A stretch of DNA of 20,847 bases, from assembly GCA_010029175.1 (NCBI GenBank), contig RGNC01000014.1, forward strand, positions 1-20,847. Direction: 5' to 3'. This document shows positions 13,871 through 20,847 of this stretch, piece by piece. The notes under the pieces are model-generated. The model ran no database searches. It was not told the origin of the DNA and saw only the letters and a list, made by a program, of their open reading frames with translations. The translations under genes were made by a program, and so were the position numbers. Position 1 is the stretch's first letter; each line of letters opens with the position of its first letter. The DNA comes from Synechococcaceae bacterium WB8_1B_136 (GTDB lineage Bacteria > Cyanobacteriota > Cyanobacteriia > PCC-6307 > Cyanobiaceae).

Positions 13871-14155
13871 CTAGGCCAGCAGGCTGCTGGGCAACGGCAC
13901 CGTGACCGGGTAGGTGAGCGGCTCCTGGCCAGGCACCAGCAGGCTGATCTGGCGCGCCAGTTGAAGGGCCTCCAGGGGAGGACGCAGCAGGGCGATCACA
14001 CCGTTCACCTTTTCTCGATGGGACAGATCTCGGCAGACGATCCGCAGCGTTCCCCAGCTGCGCGAGAGACGACAGGCCAGCAGCGGATCGAGCCGGCGCG
14101 CCAGCTCGGGATCCTCCCGGTAAAAGGAGAACAGCGCCACAGACACCCGATCCAT
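13871..14155 (-). CDS. Hypothetical protein upstream of rpoZ
   Basis: I do not recognise this 94-aa soluble protein. It starts MDRVSVALFSFYREDPELARR, continues with CRLSRSWGTLRIVCRDLSHR and VNGVIALLRPPLEALQLARQ, and ends with a proline-containing PVTVPLPSSLLA. No membrane segment or metal motif is evident. The ATG at 14155 is the natural start. Position at the head of the rpoZ-DUF1818 unit, divergent from the Hsp70-like gene across an 86-bp gap, is the main reason to accept it. Confidence 0.7.
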   Translation of the reverse strand: MDRVSVALFSFYREDPELARRLDPLLACRLSRSWGTLRIVCRDLSHREKVNGVIALLRPPLEALQLARQISLLVPGQEPLTYPVTVPLPSSLLA

Positions 14156-14241
14156 CGGCCAATTGGACCCGCTGGTCTCACCATGGCGGCGCCGGTTGCG
14201 TCACGCTCATGGGCAGCGGTTTCCCTTCACCTTTGAGGCCC

Positions 14242-15849
14242 ATGGCCGGCACCCTCGCCATCGACCTGGGCAGCACCACCACGGTGGTGGCCTTCCAGCC
14301 GGCCAACGGCGGTGCACCAGAGCTTCTGGATCTGCCCCCCTACAGCTGCGGTGAGCCGGCCGTGATCCCGAGCCTGATCTGGCTCAGCGACGCCGAGAAC
14401 AGCCAACCCCTGATCGGCCGCCAGGTGATCGAGGCCGGCCTGCTGGAGCGGGGCGGCCCCCAGCTGCTGCGGGATTTCAAGCGGGAGATCGGCGTCGAGA
14501 TCGGTGGCGAGCAAGGCGGTGGCGGTGGCGGCAGCGGCGAAGGGTCGGCCGCGGCGGGCTCCGGGCGGCCCCGGCTCAGCCCGGACCAGGCCGGCAGCCT
14601 GTTGCTGCGGCGCCTGTGGCAGCAATTGCCGCCCCAGCTGCAGCCCAGCCGGTTGGTGGTCACCGCCCCGATCGACGGCTACCGCGGCTACCGCCGCTGG
14701 CTGAGCCACACCTGCAGCCAGCTGAACGTGCCGGAGCTGGCCCTGGTGGATGAGCCCACCGCCGCCGCCATCGGCGCGGGGCTGGCCCCGGGCAGTCGGG
14801 TGTTGGTGGTGGACCTGGGCGGCGGCACCTTCGACCTCTCCCTGGTGGCCCTGGAGGGCGGTGAGGGACGGGCGGCCCCGATCGCCCAACTGCTGCGCTT
14901 CGCAGGCCGCGATCTGGAGACCAGTGGCCAGCGGTTGCGCACCGCGAGGGTGCTGGGCAAGGCGGGGCTGGCCATCGGCGGCCGCGACATCGACCGCTGG
15001 ATCGCCGAGGCGCTGGTGCCGCAGGCGCAGCAGCAGCAGAGCGGGCTGTTGGTGGCCTGTGAGCGGCTCAAGTGCAGCCTGAGCACGCAGCAGCAGGCCC
15101 TGGTGCTGTGGAGCCCCCAGCCCGATCAGCCGCCCCGTGAGCTGCGGCTCCAGCGCGAGCAGCTCGATGCCCTGCTGGAGCAGCAGGGCCTGCTGCGGCT
15201 GCTCGACGAGCTGCTGGAGACGGTGCTGGCCTCCGCCCGGGCCGCCGGCGTGGATCTGCGGGACATCGACGCCGTGCTGCCGGTGGGCGGCTGCAGCCAA
15301 CTGCCCCTGATCCGCCGCTGGCTGGAGGAGCGCACCGCGGGCATTCCGCTGCGGGATGAGCGCCCCGTGGAGGCCGTGGCCCTGGGGGCCCTGAGCCTCA
15401 CCCCGGGGGTGGCGGTGAAGGATGTGCTCAGCCGTGGGGTGTCGCTGCGCTGCTGGGACCAGCGCAGCGGCGAGCACCGCTGGCATCCCCTGTTCGTGCC
15501 TGGCCAGGCCTGGCCGAGCGAACGGCCACTGGAGCTGGTGCTGGCCTGCAGCCGTGATGGCCAGCAGGCCCTGGAACTGGTGCTCGGGGAACCGCACCAG
15601 GAACAGCGCCGCGAGGTGGTGTTCGAGAACGGGCTGCCCCGCCTGCGCAGCCGCCCTGCCGGCGCGGCAGCGGTGACCCCCTGGCCGCAGCAGCCCCAGG
15701 CCCTGGCCCTCACCCCCCCCGGCCGCCAGGGGGACGACCGCCTGCGGCTGCGGTTCCGCATCGAGGCCAGTGGCCAGCTGCTGCTGGAGGGCGAGGATCT
15801 CGCCAGCGGCCAGGCCCTGGAGCCCCAGCGGCTGGGCCCCGTGCGCTGA
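14242..15849 (+). CDS. Lidless Hsp70/DnaK-like protein
   Basis: The 535-aa protein has an Hsp70 actin-like nucleotide-binding domain: LAIDLGSTTTVVAF (5-18, phosphate 1), LVDEPTAAAIGAG (168-180), VVDLGGGTFDLSLV (189-202, phosphate 2) and VLPVGGCSQLPLIRRWLEER (345-364, adenosine motif). Residues 391 to about 525 resemble the beta-sandwich substrate domain, with LRLRFRIEASGQLLLEGEDL (501-520) aligning to the DnaK IEVTFDIDADGIL region, but the alpha-helical lid and the C-terminal EEVD-type tail are missing. A Gly/Ser-rich run (about 88-108) interrupts subdomain IB. Where DnaK has Lys70, the local sequence LIGRQVIEAGLL shows no lysine. I infer a specialised non-canonical Hsp70, not the main DnaK. 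The ATG at 14242 is chosen because homology starts there. Confidence 0.88.
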   Translation: MAGTLAIDLGSTTTVVAFQPANGGAPELLDLPPYSCGEPAVIPSLIWLSDAENSQPLIGRQVIEAGLLERGGPQLLRDFKREIGVEIGGEQGGGGGGSGEGSAAAGSGRPRLSPDQAGSLLLRRLWQQLPPQLQPSRLVVTAPIDGYRGYRRWLSHTCSQLNVPELALVDEPTAAAIGAGLAPGSRVLVVDLGGGTFDLSLVALEGGEGRAAPIAQLLRFAGRDLETSGQRLRTARVLGKAGLAIGGRDIDRWIAEALVPQAQQQQSGLLVACERLKCSLSTQQQALVLWSPQPDQPPRELRLQREQLDALLEQQGLLRLLDELLETVLASARAAGVDLRDIDAVLPVGGCSQLPLIRRWLEERTAGIPLRDERPVEAVALGALSLTPGVAVKDVLSRGVSLRCWDQRSGEHRWHPLFVPGQAWPSERPLELVLACSRDGQQALELVLGEPHQEQRREVVFENGLPRLRSRPAGAAAVTPWPQQPQALALTPPGRQGDDRLRLRFRIEASGQLLLEGEDLASGQALEPQRLGPVR

Positions 15850-15932
15850 GGGGCCGGCTGCCGCGCTGCCCCCGCAACAGTGTGGATGGCGTGGTGAATC
15901 CATAGAACGGTGCCAGCTCCGGGCTTGCTCCA

Positions 15933-16766
15933 TTGGCCATCCGCCGGCATCGGCTGCCACGCTTCTGGCTGGTGATCACCCTCGGCCTGGTGGGTGCTGG
16001 CGTGGGTACGGCCCACTGGTGGGAAACGCAGCTGCCCCGCCGGCTGGAGGCGGCGGCCGCCGCCGGTCGGCTCGACGACTGCCTGCGCTACAGCGAACAA
16101 CTGGCGTCCCTGCGCTGGCTGGGGGGCACGGCGCCGATGGAGCAGGGCCGCTGCCGCCGGCTCAAGGCGGCCCAACTCTGGAGCCAGGGACAGTGGGCTG
16201 GGGCGCTGCAGCTTCAGCTGCAGCTGGTGAACTCAGGCGCCGGCACCCCGGGCGACGAACAACGGCTGGTGCTCTGGCAACAGCAGCTGGAGGCCAAGGC
16301 CTTGAAGCTCTACCGGGCCGGGGATCTGGTCGGCGCCCTGCGGGTGCTGGCCAACCTCAAGGCCGACCACAACAGCGAGGGCACAGCCCTGGGTGACAAC
16401 CTCCGCGACGACTGGAATCGCAACCGGATTCAGAAGGAACGCAGCCAGAAGCTGATCGCGCAGAAGCGCTGGTGGGAGGCCCTCGATGCCCTCAACCGCA
16501 TCGAGCACCCCTGGTGGCAGCAGCACACCCAGAACCTGCGCCGGCAGGTGAGCGCCGGCATTGAGGGCCTGCGTGCTGCCCACGAGAAGGAGCACGACTC
16601 CCACGGCGGCCATCTCGATTCCAATGTGCCGGCCGCCCAGCTCAACGCCCTGGTGAACCAGAAGATCGCCCAGGGGATGGACGATTGGCAGGCCTTCAGC
16701 TCAGCCTGTCGGGATCTGGGGGGAAAGGTGGTGGAAGCCGGTCCGGAGAGCGCCTGCCGCCGCTGA
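15933..16766 (+). CDS. Membrane-anchored hypothetical protein
   Basis: I do not recognise the family. The 277-aa product begins with a basic stretch and one hydrophobic helix (about 10-27, FWLVITLGLVGAGVGTAHW), consistent with a signal anchor. The remainder is helical and repeat-like, rich in Leu/Gln/Ala/Arg, with TPR-like character around residues 40-160 (LDDCLRYSEQLASLRWLGG; LYRAGDLVGALRVLANLK), then a His/Glu-rich patch EKEHDSHGGH (about 221-230) and a C-terminal AFSSACRDLGGKVVEAG. The start is a TTG at 15933; no upstream in-frame ATG exists. It follows the Hsp70-like gene by 83 bp, so joint transcription is possible. TPR-like repeats suggest protein binding, by inference only. Confidence 0.7.
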   Translation: MAIRRHRLPRFWLVITLGLVGAGVGTAHWWETQLPRRLEAAAAAGRLDDCLRYSEQLASLRWLGGTAPMEQGRCRRLKAAQLWSQGQWAGALQLQLQLVNSGAGTPGDEQRLVLWQQQLEAKALKLYRAGDLVGALRVLANLKADHNSEGTALGDNLRDDWNRNRIQKERSQKLIAQKRWWEALDALNRIEHPWWQQHTQNLRRQVSAGIEGLRAAHEKEHDSHGGHLDSNVPAAQLNALVNQKIAQGMDDWQAFSSACRDLGGKVVEAGPESACRR

Positions 16767-16808
16767 TTGCGCGTGACAGGATGGCCCCACATGTGTAAGC
16801 GCCCCTCC

Positions 16809-17048
16809 ATGCAGCCGGGAGATCAGGTCAGGGTTTGCCAGAGCGTGGTGGTGTTCCATCACCCCGAACACCGGGGACAACCCTTCGATCTCCAGGGGCA
16901 GCAGGGGGAGGTGTTCCAGGTGCTGAACGACTTCAAGGGTCGCCCCATCAGCCCCACCCTGCCGGTGATCGTGGCCTTCGGCCGTTTCCGCGCCCACTTC
17001 CGGGGCGATGAACTGGAGGCGGTGGCCCCAGGCTCGGCGGCGGCTTAG
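16809..17048 (+). CDS. ftrV: Ferredoxin-thioredoxin reductase variable (alpha) chain
   Basis: The 79-aa protein is the small beta-barrel subunit that supports the catalytic iron-sulphur chain of ferredoxin-thioredoxin reductase, passing reducing power from ferredoxin to thioredoxin. Typical sequence is MQPGDQVRVCQSVVVFHHPE, then RGQPFDLQGQQGEV, KGRPISPTLPVIVAFGRF and AHFRGDELEAV. The ATG at 16809 matches the known family start; an ATG at 16791 would add six residues. The stop is three bases from the stop of pyrR on the other strand. The partner ferredoxin gene petF is also in the window. Confidence 0.92.
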   Translation: MQPGDQVRVCQSVVVFHHPEHRGQPFDLQGQQGEVFQVLNDFKGRPISPTLPVIVAFGRFRAHFRGDELEAVAPGSAAA

Positions 17049-17051
17049 TCC

Positions 17052-17603
17052 TCAGGGGCCCTTCAGCAGAAACACGCCCTCTTCACCGTCCACGCCCTGC
17101 AGGCAGAGGGCGATCAGCTCCTGGCGGCTGGTGGGTACAACCCGGCCGCAGAAGTCGGGTTGGATCGGCAGTTCCCGATGGCCCCGGTCCACCATCACCA
17201 ACAGGGCCACCCGCCTGGGGCGACCCCAGGCCTGCAGAGCCTCCAGGGCGGCCCGAACCGTGCGGCCCGTAAAGATCACATCGTCCACCAGCACCACATC
17301 GCGGCCATCGAGGGAGACCGGCAGCTGGGTGGGTGCCGGCAGGCGAGTGCCCACCCGATCCAGGTCGTCGCGATGAAAGGTGGGATCCAGGCTGCCCTGA
17401 TCCACCGGATGGCCGCAGAGCTGCTCTAGCTTCTGAGCCAGCACCTGCGCCAAGGCCACGCCGCGGGTGGGGATGCCCAACAGCACCAGCTGGCGGCTGT
17501 CGGCCACGCCCTCCAGCACCTGGGAGGCCAGGCGATTGAGGGTGCGGCCCAGATCCTCAGCCGAGAGAATCTCGACGCGGCCGGGCGTGGGAGCGGCAGA
17601 CAT
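17052..17603 (-). CDS. pyrR: Bifunctional PyrR: pyrimidine regulator / uracil phosphoribosyltransferase
   Basis: The 183-aa protein carries the PRPP-binding motif VVLVDDVIFTGRTVRAAL (103-120) and the PyrR-specific DRGHRELPIQPDFCGR (139-154). The N-terminal ILSAEDLGRTLNRLASQVLE and LVLLGIPTRGVALA blocks also match. In Gram-positive bacteria PyrR binds pyr mRNA to attenuate transcription and also makes UMP from uracil and PRPP; regulatory activity is uncertain in cyanobacteria, and no pyr genes are in this window. The ATG at 17603 gives the usual length; the frame is open upstream, but that part lacks homology. It is divergent from gpmI with a 157-bp gap. Confidence 0.93.
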   Translation of the reverse strand: MSAAPTPGRVEILSAEDLGRTLNRLASQVLEGVADSRQLVLLGIPTRGVALAQVLAQKLEQLCGHPVDQGSLDPTFHRDDLDRVGTRLPAPTQLPVSLDGRDVVLVDDVIFTGRTVRAALEALQAWGRPRRVALLVMVDRGHRELPIQPDFCGRVVPTSRQELIALCLQGVDGEEGVFLLKGP

Positions 17604-17760
17604 GGCGAGCGGCTCTCTCTGCCCACGCGAAGTGGCGATGGTAGGAGGATCGAAGGATGTGGACAAAAGCTGACGCTGCCTGGAGCCGCTGGGGAGACCG
17701 CCACAGCGGGCTGTAGGTTGGCCACAGCACGCGTTGCGGAAGTAGAGCAGGAAAGAACGG

Positions 17761-19440
17761 GTGACAACAGTTTCGTCGTCAGATCGCGAGTCCAGCAGCG
17801 CCGCTGACGCCAGCCGCGCCGGACACCCCAACGTTTCCCTCTCGAGCCGACCTGCGGTTTCCCCCGTTGTGCTCTGCATCCTGGATGGCTGGGGTTACCG
17901 CCACGACGATGCCCACAACGCCATCCGAGCGGCCCAGACTCCGGTGATGGATGCCCTCTGGCATGCCTACCCCCACACCCTGATCCAGGCCAGCGGCGCC
18001 GATGTGGGCCTCCCCGACGACCAGATGGGCAACTCGGAGGTGGGGCATCTCACCATCGGCGCCGGGCGAATCATTCGCCAGGAGCTGGTGCGCATCGGCC
18101 AGGCCGTGCGCGACGGCAGCATCGCCCACAATGAGGTTCTCAATGCCCTGGCCGACCAGCTCCTGGCCAGCGGCAAGACCCTCCATCTGATCGGGCTCTG
18201 TTCCGATGGCGGCGTCCACAGCCACGTGGATCACCTGGGGGGGCTGTTGCAGTGGGCCGCCGGCCGGGGCCTCCAGGATGTGGCCATCCACATCACCACC
18301 GACGGCCGCGACACGCCGGCCAACAGCGCCCCCGAGTTCGTGGCCACGGTGGAACGCCAGATCGCCGCGGCGGGCGTAGGGCGCATCAGCACCATCTGCG
18401 GCCGCTACTGGGCCATGGATCGCGACAACCGCTGGGAGCGCACCGAGAAGGCCTATCGGCTGCTCACCGAGGAGGCCGAGATCACGGCCCTCAGCCCCCG
18501 GCAGGTGCTGGAGGCCTCCTATGCCGCCGACATCACTGACGAATTCCTGGAACCCACGCGGCTGGCGCCCGGCCACATCCGCAGTGGCGATGGGCTGATC
18601 TGCTTCAACTTCCGGCCCGACCGGGTGCGGCAGCTGGTGAGGGCCCTGGTGCTGCCTGACTTTGATGCCTTTGCACGCCAGCGCATCGAGAACCTGAACG
18701 TCGTCACCTTCACCCAATACGAGGTGGGCCTGCCGGTGGCCGTGGCCTTCCCGCCGGAATCCCTCGATGGACTGCTGGGCCAGGTGGTGTCGGAGTCGGG
18801 GCTGCGCCAGTTCCGCACCGCCGAAACCGAAAAATATCCCCATGTCACCTACTTCATGAACGGTGGCATCGAACAGCCCTACCCCGGCGAAGATCGCCAC
18901 CTGGTGCCCTCTCCCCGCGTGGCCACCTACGACCAGGCTCCGGCCATGTCGGCCGAGCAGCTCACCGACAACTGCATTGCGGCGATCAACAAGGGCCTGT
19001 ATTCCCTCGTGGTGATCAACTACGCCAACCCGGACATGGTGGGGCATACGGGCCAGATGGAGGCCACCGTGGAGGCGATCGCCAGCGTGGATCGCAGCGT
19101 GGGCCGGCTGATGGAGGCCACCAACCGCATAGGCGGCACCCTGGTGATCACCGCCGACCACGGCAATGCCGAACTGATGGAGGGGCCCGACGGCCGCCCC
19201 TGGACCGCCCACACCACCAACCCGGTGCCCCTGATCCTGGTGGAGGGCGAGAAGCGCAAGTTGCCGGGCCACGGCAACGCCGTGCAGTTGCGGGAAGGCG
19301 GTGGCCTGGCGGACATCGCCCCCACCCTGCTGGAGATCCTGGGCCTGCCCCAACCCGCCCGGATGACCGGTCAATCTCTGATCGTGCCGGCGGGCACTCC
19401 CGCGGTGCCCAGCCGCATCCCCCAGACCCTGGGGGTCTGA
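17761..19440 (+). CDS. gpmI: 2,3-bisphosphoglycerate-independent phosphoglycerate mutase
   Basis: The 559-aa enzyme interconverts 3- and 2-phosphoglycerate using two metal ions. The catalytic core begins VVLCILDGWGYRHDDAHNAI (36-55, with metal-binding Asp42), followed by LPDDQMGNSEVGHLTIGAGR (84-103, nucleophile Ser92). Late metal motifs include NPDMVGHTGQMEA and VITADHGNAELM. The first 33 residues are Ser/Ala-rich with no homology. The start is a GTG at 17761 with AGGAAAG about eight bases upstream; there is no in-frame ATG before the core, so the extension seems real. secG follows 47 bp downstream. Confidence 0.95.
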   Translation: MTTVSSSDRESSSAADASRAGHPNVSLSSRPAVSPVVLCILDGWGYRHDDAHNAIRAAQTPVMDALWHAYPHTLIQASGADVGLPDDQMGNSEVGHLTIGAGRIIRQELVRIGQAVRDGSIAHNEVLNALADQLLASGKTLHLIGLCSDGGVHSHVDHLGGLLQWAAGRGLQDVAIHITTDGRDTPANSAPEFVATVERQIAAAGVGRISTICGRYWAMDRDNRWERTEKAYRLLTEEAEITALSPRQVLEASYAADITDEFLEPTRLAPGHIRSGDGLICFNFRPDRVRQLVRALVLPDFDAFARQRIENLNVVTFTQYEVGLPVAVAFPPESLDGLLGQVVSESGLRQFRTAETEKYPHVTYFMNGGIEQPYPGEDRHLVPSPRVATYDQAPAMSAEQLTDNCIAAINKGLYSLVVINYANPDMVGHTGQMEATVEAIASVDRSVGRLMEATNRIGGTLVITADHGNAELMEGPDGRPWTAHTTNPVPLILVEGEKRKLPGHGNAVQLREGGGLADIAPTLLEILGLPQPARMTGQSLIVPAGTPAVPSRIPQTLGV

Positions 19441-19487
19441 CGGGACGGCACCACCAGGCCTGGCTCCCCTCCCCTTAGGCTGCCCCC

Positions 19488-19724
19488 ATGCTTCAAACCG
19501 CATTCACCTGGATCTGGCTGGCCAGTGGCGTGTTGCTGGTGATCAGCGTGCTGCTCCACAGCCCCAAGGGCGATGGCATGGGCGGCTTGGCCAGCAGCGG
19601 CGGCTCGATGTTCAGCAGCGCCCGCAGCGCCGAGGCCACCCTCAACCGCATCACCTGGACCCTGCTGGCCACGTTCCTTGGGCTGGCCGTGGCCCTGAGC
19701 GCCGGCTGGCTGAAGGGCGTCTGA
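19488..19724 (+). CDS. secG: Protein translocase subunit SecG
   Basis: The 78-aa protein has the SecG layout: a first membrane helix (about 4-22, AFTWIWLASGVLLVISVLL), the loop SPKGDGMGGLASSGGSMFSS (25-44) with the usual Gly/Ser richness, and a second helix (about 53-74, LNRITWTLLATFLGLAVALS). SecG assists SecYE in the plasma/thylakoid membrane. It sits between gpmI and msrB with gaps of 47 and 16 bp, suggesting co-transcription. Confidence 0.93.
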   Translation: MLQTAFTWIWLASGVLLVISVLLHSPKGDGMGGLASSGGSMFSSARSAEATLNRITWTLLATFLGLAVALSAGWLKGV

Positions 19725-19740
19725 ACCCACCTTCCATCCC

Positions 19741-20220
19741 ATGACCCGTCGCGGACTGCTGGCCACCCTCGGAGCCCTGGCCTCTCCCCTGCTCGGCGGA
19801 CGGCCGGCTGAGGCCGCCTCGAAGGCCACTGATCCCCAGTGGCAACTGAGCGAGGCCGAGTGGAAGCAACGGCTCAGCCCCGCCGCCTACGCGGTGTTGC
19901 GCCAGGAGGGCACGGAGCGCCCCTTCACCAGCCCCCTCAACGGCGAGAAGCGGGCCGGCACGTTTGTGTGCGCCGGCTGTGCCCTGCCCCTGTTCAGCTC
20001 CAAGGCCAAGTACGACAGCGGCACCGGCTGGCCGAGTTTTTTCCAGCCCCTGCCCCAGGCACTGGCCACCAGGCTGGATTTCAAGCTGATCGTGCCGCGC
20101 ACCGAATACCACTGCCGTCGCTGCGGCGGGCACCAGGGCCATGTGTTCGACGACGGCCCCAGGCCCACCGGCAAGCGCTATTGCAACAACGGCGTCGCCC
20201 TCACGTTCATCCCCGGCTGA
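19741..20220 (+). CDS. msrB: Peptide-methionine (R)-S-oxide reductase with export signal
   Basis: The 159-aa protein repairs R-methionine sulphoxide. The MsrB core starts near 38 and has zinc cysteines in CAGC (77-80) and CRRC (125-128), GTGWPSF (94-100), HQGHVFDDGPRPTG (131-144) and the catalytic Cys148 in KRYCNNGVAL. Residues 1-26 look like an export signal: MTRRGLLATLGALASPLL with a twin arginine at 3-4 and AEAA cut region, so a Tat or Sec route to the lumen/periplasm is likely. Most cytosolic MsrB proteins lack this leader. The ATG at 19741 begins the leader directly. It ends the gpmI-secG-msrB run. Confidence 0.93.
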   Translation: MTRRGLLATLGALASPLLGGRPAEAASKATDPQWQLSEAEWKQRLSPAAYAVLRQEGTERPFTSPLNGEKRAGTFVCAGCALPLFSSKAKYDSGTGWPSFFQPLPQALATRLDFKLIVPRTEYHCRRCGGHQGHVFDDGPRPTGKRYCNNGVALTFIPG

Positions 20221-20244
20221 ACATCCCTTCGCACCGGAGCGCCA

Positions 20245-20847
20245 TCAGCTGGTGAATTCGCTGTTGTAGGCCTCCTCGCCATGGGCGTTGATGTCGAGGC
20301 CTTGCTGCTCTTCCACATCGTTCACCCGCAGGGGCATCACCAGCCGGATCAACTGCAGGATCACGTAGGTGCCCACCGCCACGAACAGGATGGTGAAGCC
20401 GATCGCCTCGGCCTGGATCCAGAGCTGGCGGGTCTGTCCCACCAGCAGGCCATCGGCACCAGCGGGATTGAGGGTTTTCAGGGTGAACACACCGGTGAGC
20501 AGCGTGCCCAGCAGGCCAGCGACGCCATGCACGGGCAGCACATCGAGGCTGTCATCCAGGCGCCAGCGGTTCTTGAGCTGCAGCGCATAGCTGCACACCA
20601 GGGCAGCAGCGAAGCCGATCAACACCGCCGCCAACGGGCTCACGTAGCCCGCCGCCGGGGTGATCGCCACCAGGCCCGCCACCGCGCCGGTGGCCACCCC
20701 CACGGCCGTGGGTTTGCCGCGCTGAACGGTTTCGATCAGCATCCAGCCAAGGGCCGCCGCGGCCCCGGCTGTGTTGGTGGTGAGACAGGCCAGGGAGGCC
20801 AGATTGCCGGCCACCAGGCCACTGCCGCCGTTGAAGCCGAACCAGCC
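20245..20847 (-). CDS. amt: Ammonium transporter, C-terminal part (gene runs off window)
   Basis: The 200 visible residues start at the window edge in a sequence beginning GWFGFNGGSGLVAGNL, the Amt motif near the middle of the pore, and continue with TNTAGAAAALGWMLIE, VATGAVAGLVAITPAAGYVSP and DVLPVHGVAGLLGTLLTGVF, including the conserved HG of VPVHGV-type pore histidine segment. The C-terminal cytoplasmic tail reads LRVNDVEEQQGLDINAHGEEAYN, also typical. Amt proteins conduct ammonium across the plasma membrane, often under NtcA control, but the promoter lies outside. The 5' half is missing here only because the window ends. Confidence 0.95.
   Translation of the reverse strand, partial: GWFGFNGGSGLVAGNLASLACLTTNTAGAAAALGWMLIETVQRGKPTAVGVATGAVAGLVAITPAAGYVSPLAAVLIGFAAALVCSYALQLKNRWRLDDSLDVLPVHGVAGLLGTLLTGVFTLKTLNPAGADGLLVGQTRQLWIQAEAIGFTILFVAVGTYVILQLIRLVMPLRVNDVEEQQGLDINAHGEEAYNSEFTS

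Noticed and set aside
14227..15960. Long open frame on the minus strand opposite the Hsp70-like gene
   Set aside because: GC-rich coding DNA leaves long antisense frames open. The translation is rich in Gln, Gly, Ala, His and Arg without family motifs, while the plus strand carries an unmistakable Hsp70.
17604..17760. PyrR-responsive attenuator or operator in the pyrR-gpmI gap
   Set aside because: Only a weak CAGC-GG-GCTG inverted repeat and no terminator/antiterminator pair were visible.
17779..19503. Long open frame on the minus strand opposite gpmI
   Set aside because: The opposite strand encodes full GpmI with catalytic motifs; the antisense product is Gly/His/Val-rich with no recognisable domain.

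Overview
This window is a core-genome segment of a GC-rich cyanobacterium, most likely from the Cyanobium/Synechococcus picocyanobacterial group. The lineage call rests on photosynthesis and cyanobacterial genes: cytochrome c-550 of photosystem II (psbV), plant-type ferredoxin (petF), the ferredoxin-thioredoxin reductase variable chain (ftrV), the photosystem II S4-domain protein, a cyanobacterial-type RNA polymerase omega, and DUF1818 and DUF2811 proteins. Genes are tightly packed on both strands, with short or overlapping junctions and many GTG/TTG starts. I see no insertion sequence, integrase, prophage, CRISPR array or toxin-antitoxin pair.

Layout. 1-3.0 kb: a YebC/PmpR regulator converges on a two-gene unit on the minus strand, a secreted SpoIID/LytB-type protein followed by nagB, joined by a TGATG overlap. 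3.0-4.7 kb: RNase Z, then psbV with a textbook terminator and two small tandem-repeat clusters. 4.8-8.4 kb (minus strand): serA-prmA as an operon, then petF with its own terminator, then a cysteine-containing hypothetical gene. 8.5-12.7 kb (plus strand): a two-helix membrane protein, the PSII S4 protein, tRNA-Val(GAC), murD, an EVE-domain protein and a six-helix membrane protein whose tail overlaps the convergent DUF2811 gene. 12.8-13.2 kb is the only gap over 300 bp; it holds a DnaA-box-like 9-mer, inverted repeats and a degenerate 14-bp tandem array. 13.2-14.2 kb (minus strand): hypothetical gene, rpoZ, DUF1818. 14.2-17.0 kb (plus strand): a lidless Hsp70-like protein, a membrane-anchored hypothetical and ftrV. 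17.05-20.2 kb: pyrR diverges from gpmI-secG-msrB. The right edge holds the 3' part of an ammonium transporter gene on the minus strand.

Functionally the window mixes housekeeping (translation quality control and tRNA processing, envelope synthesis, serine and pyrimidine metabolism, glycolysis, protein export, oxidative repair) with photosynthetic electron transport and redox signalling. I did not find a convincing new multi-gene system. The items most worth a second look are the lidless Hsp70 with a glycine-rich insert and no visible lysine at the usual catalytic position, the repeat- and palindrome-bearing intergenic stretches at 4.70-4.81 and 12.95-13.22 kb, and the 65-bp coding overlap at 12.6 kb.
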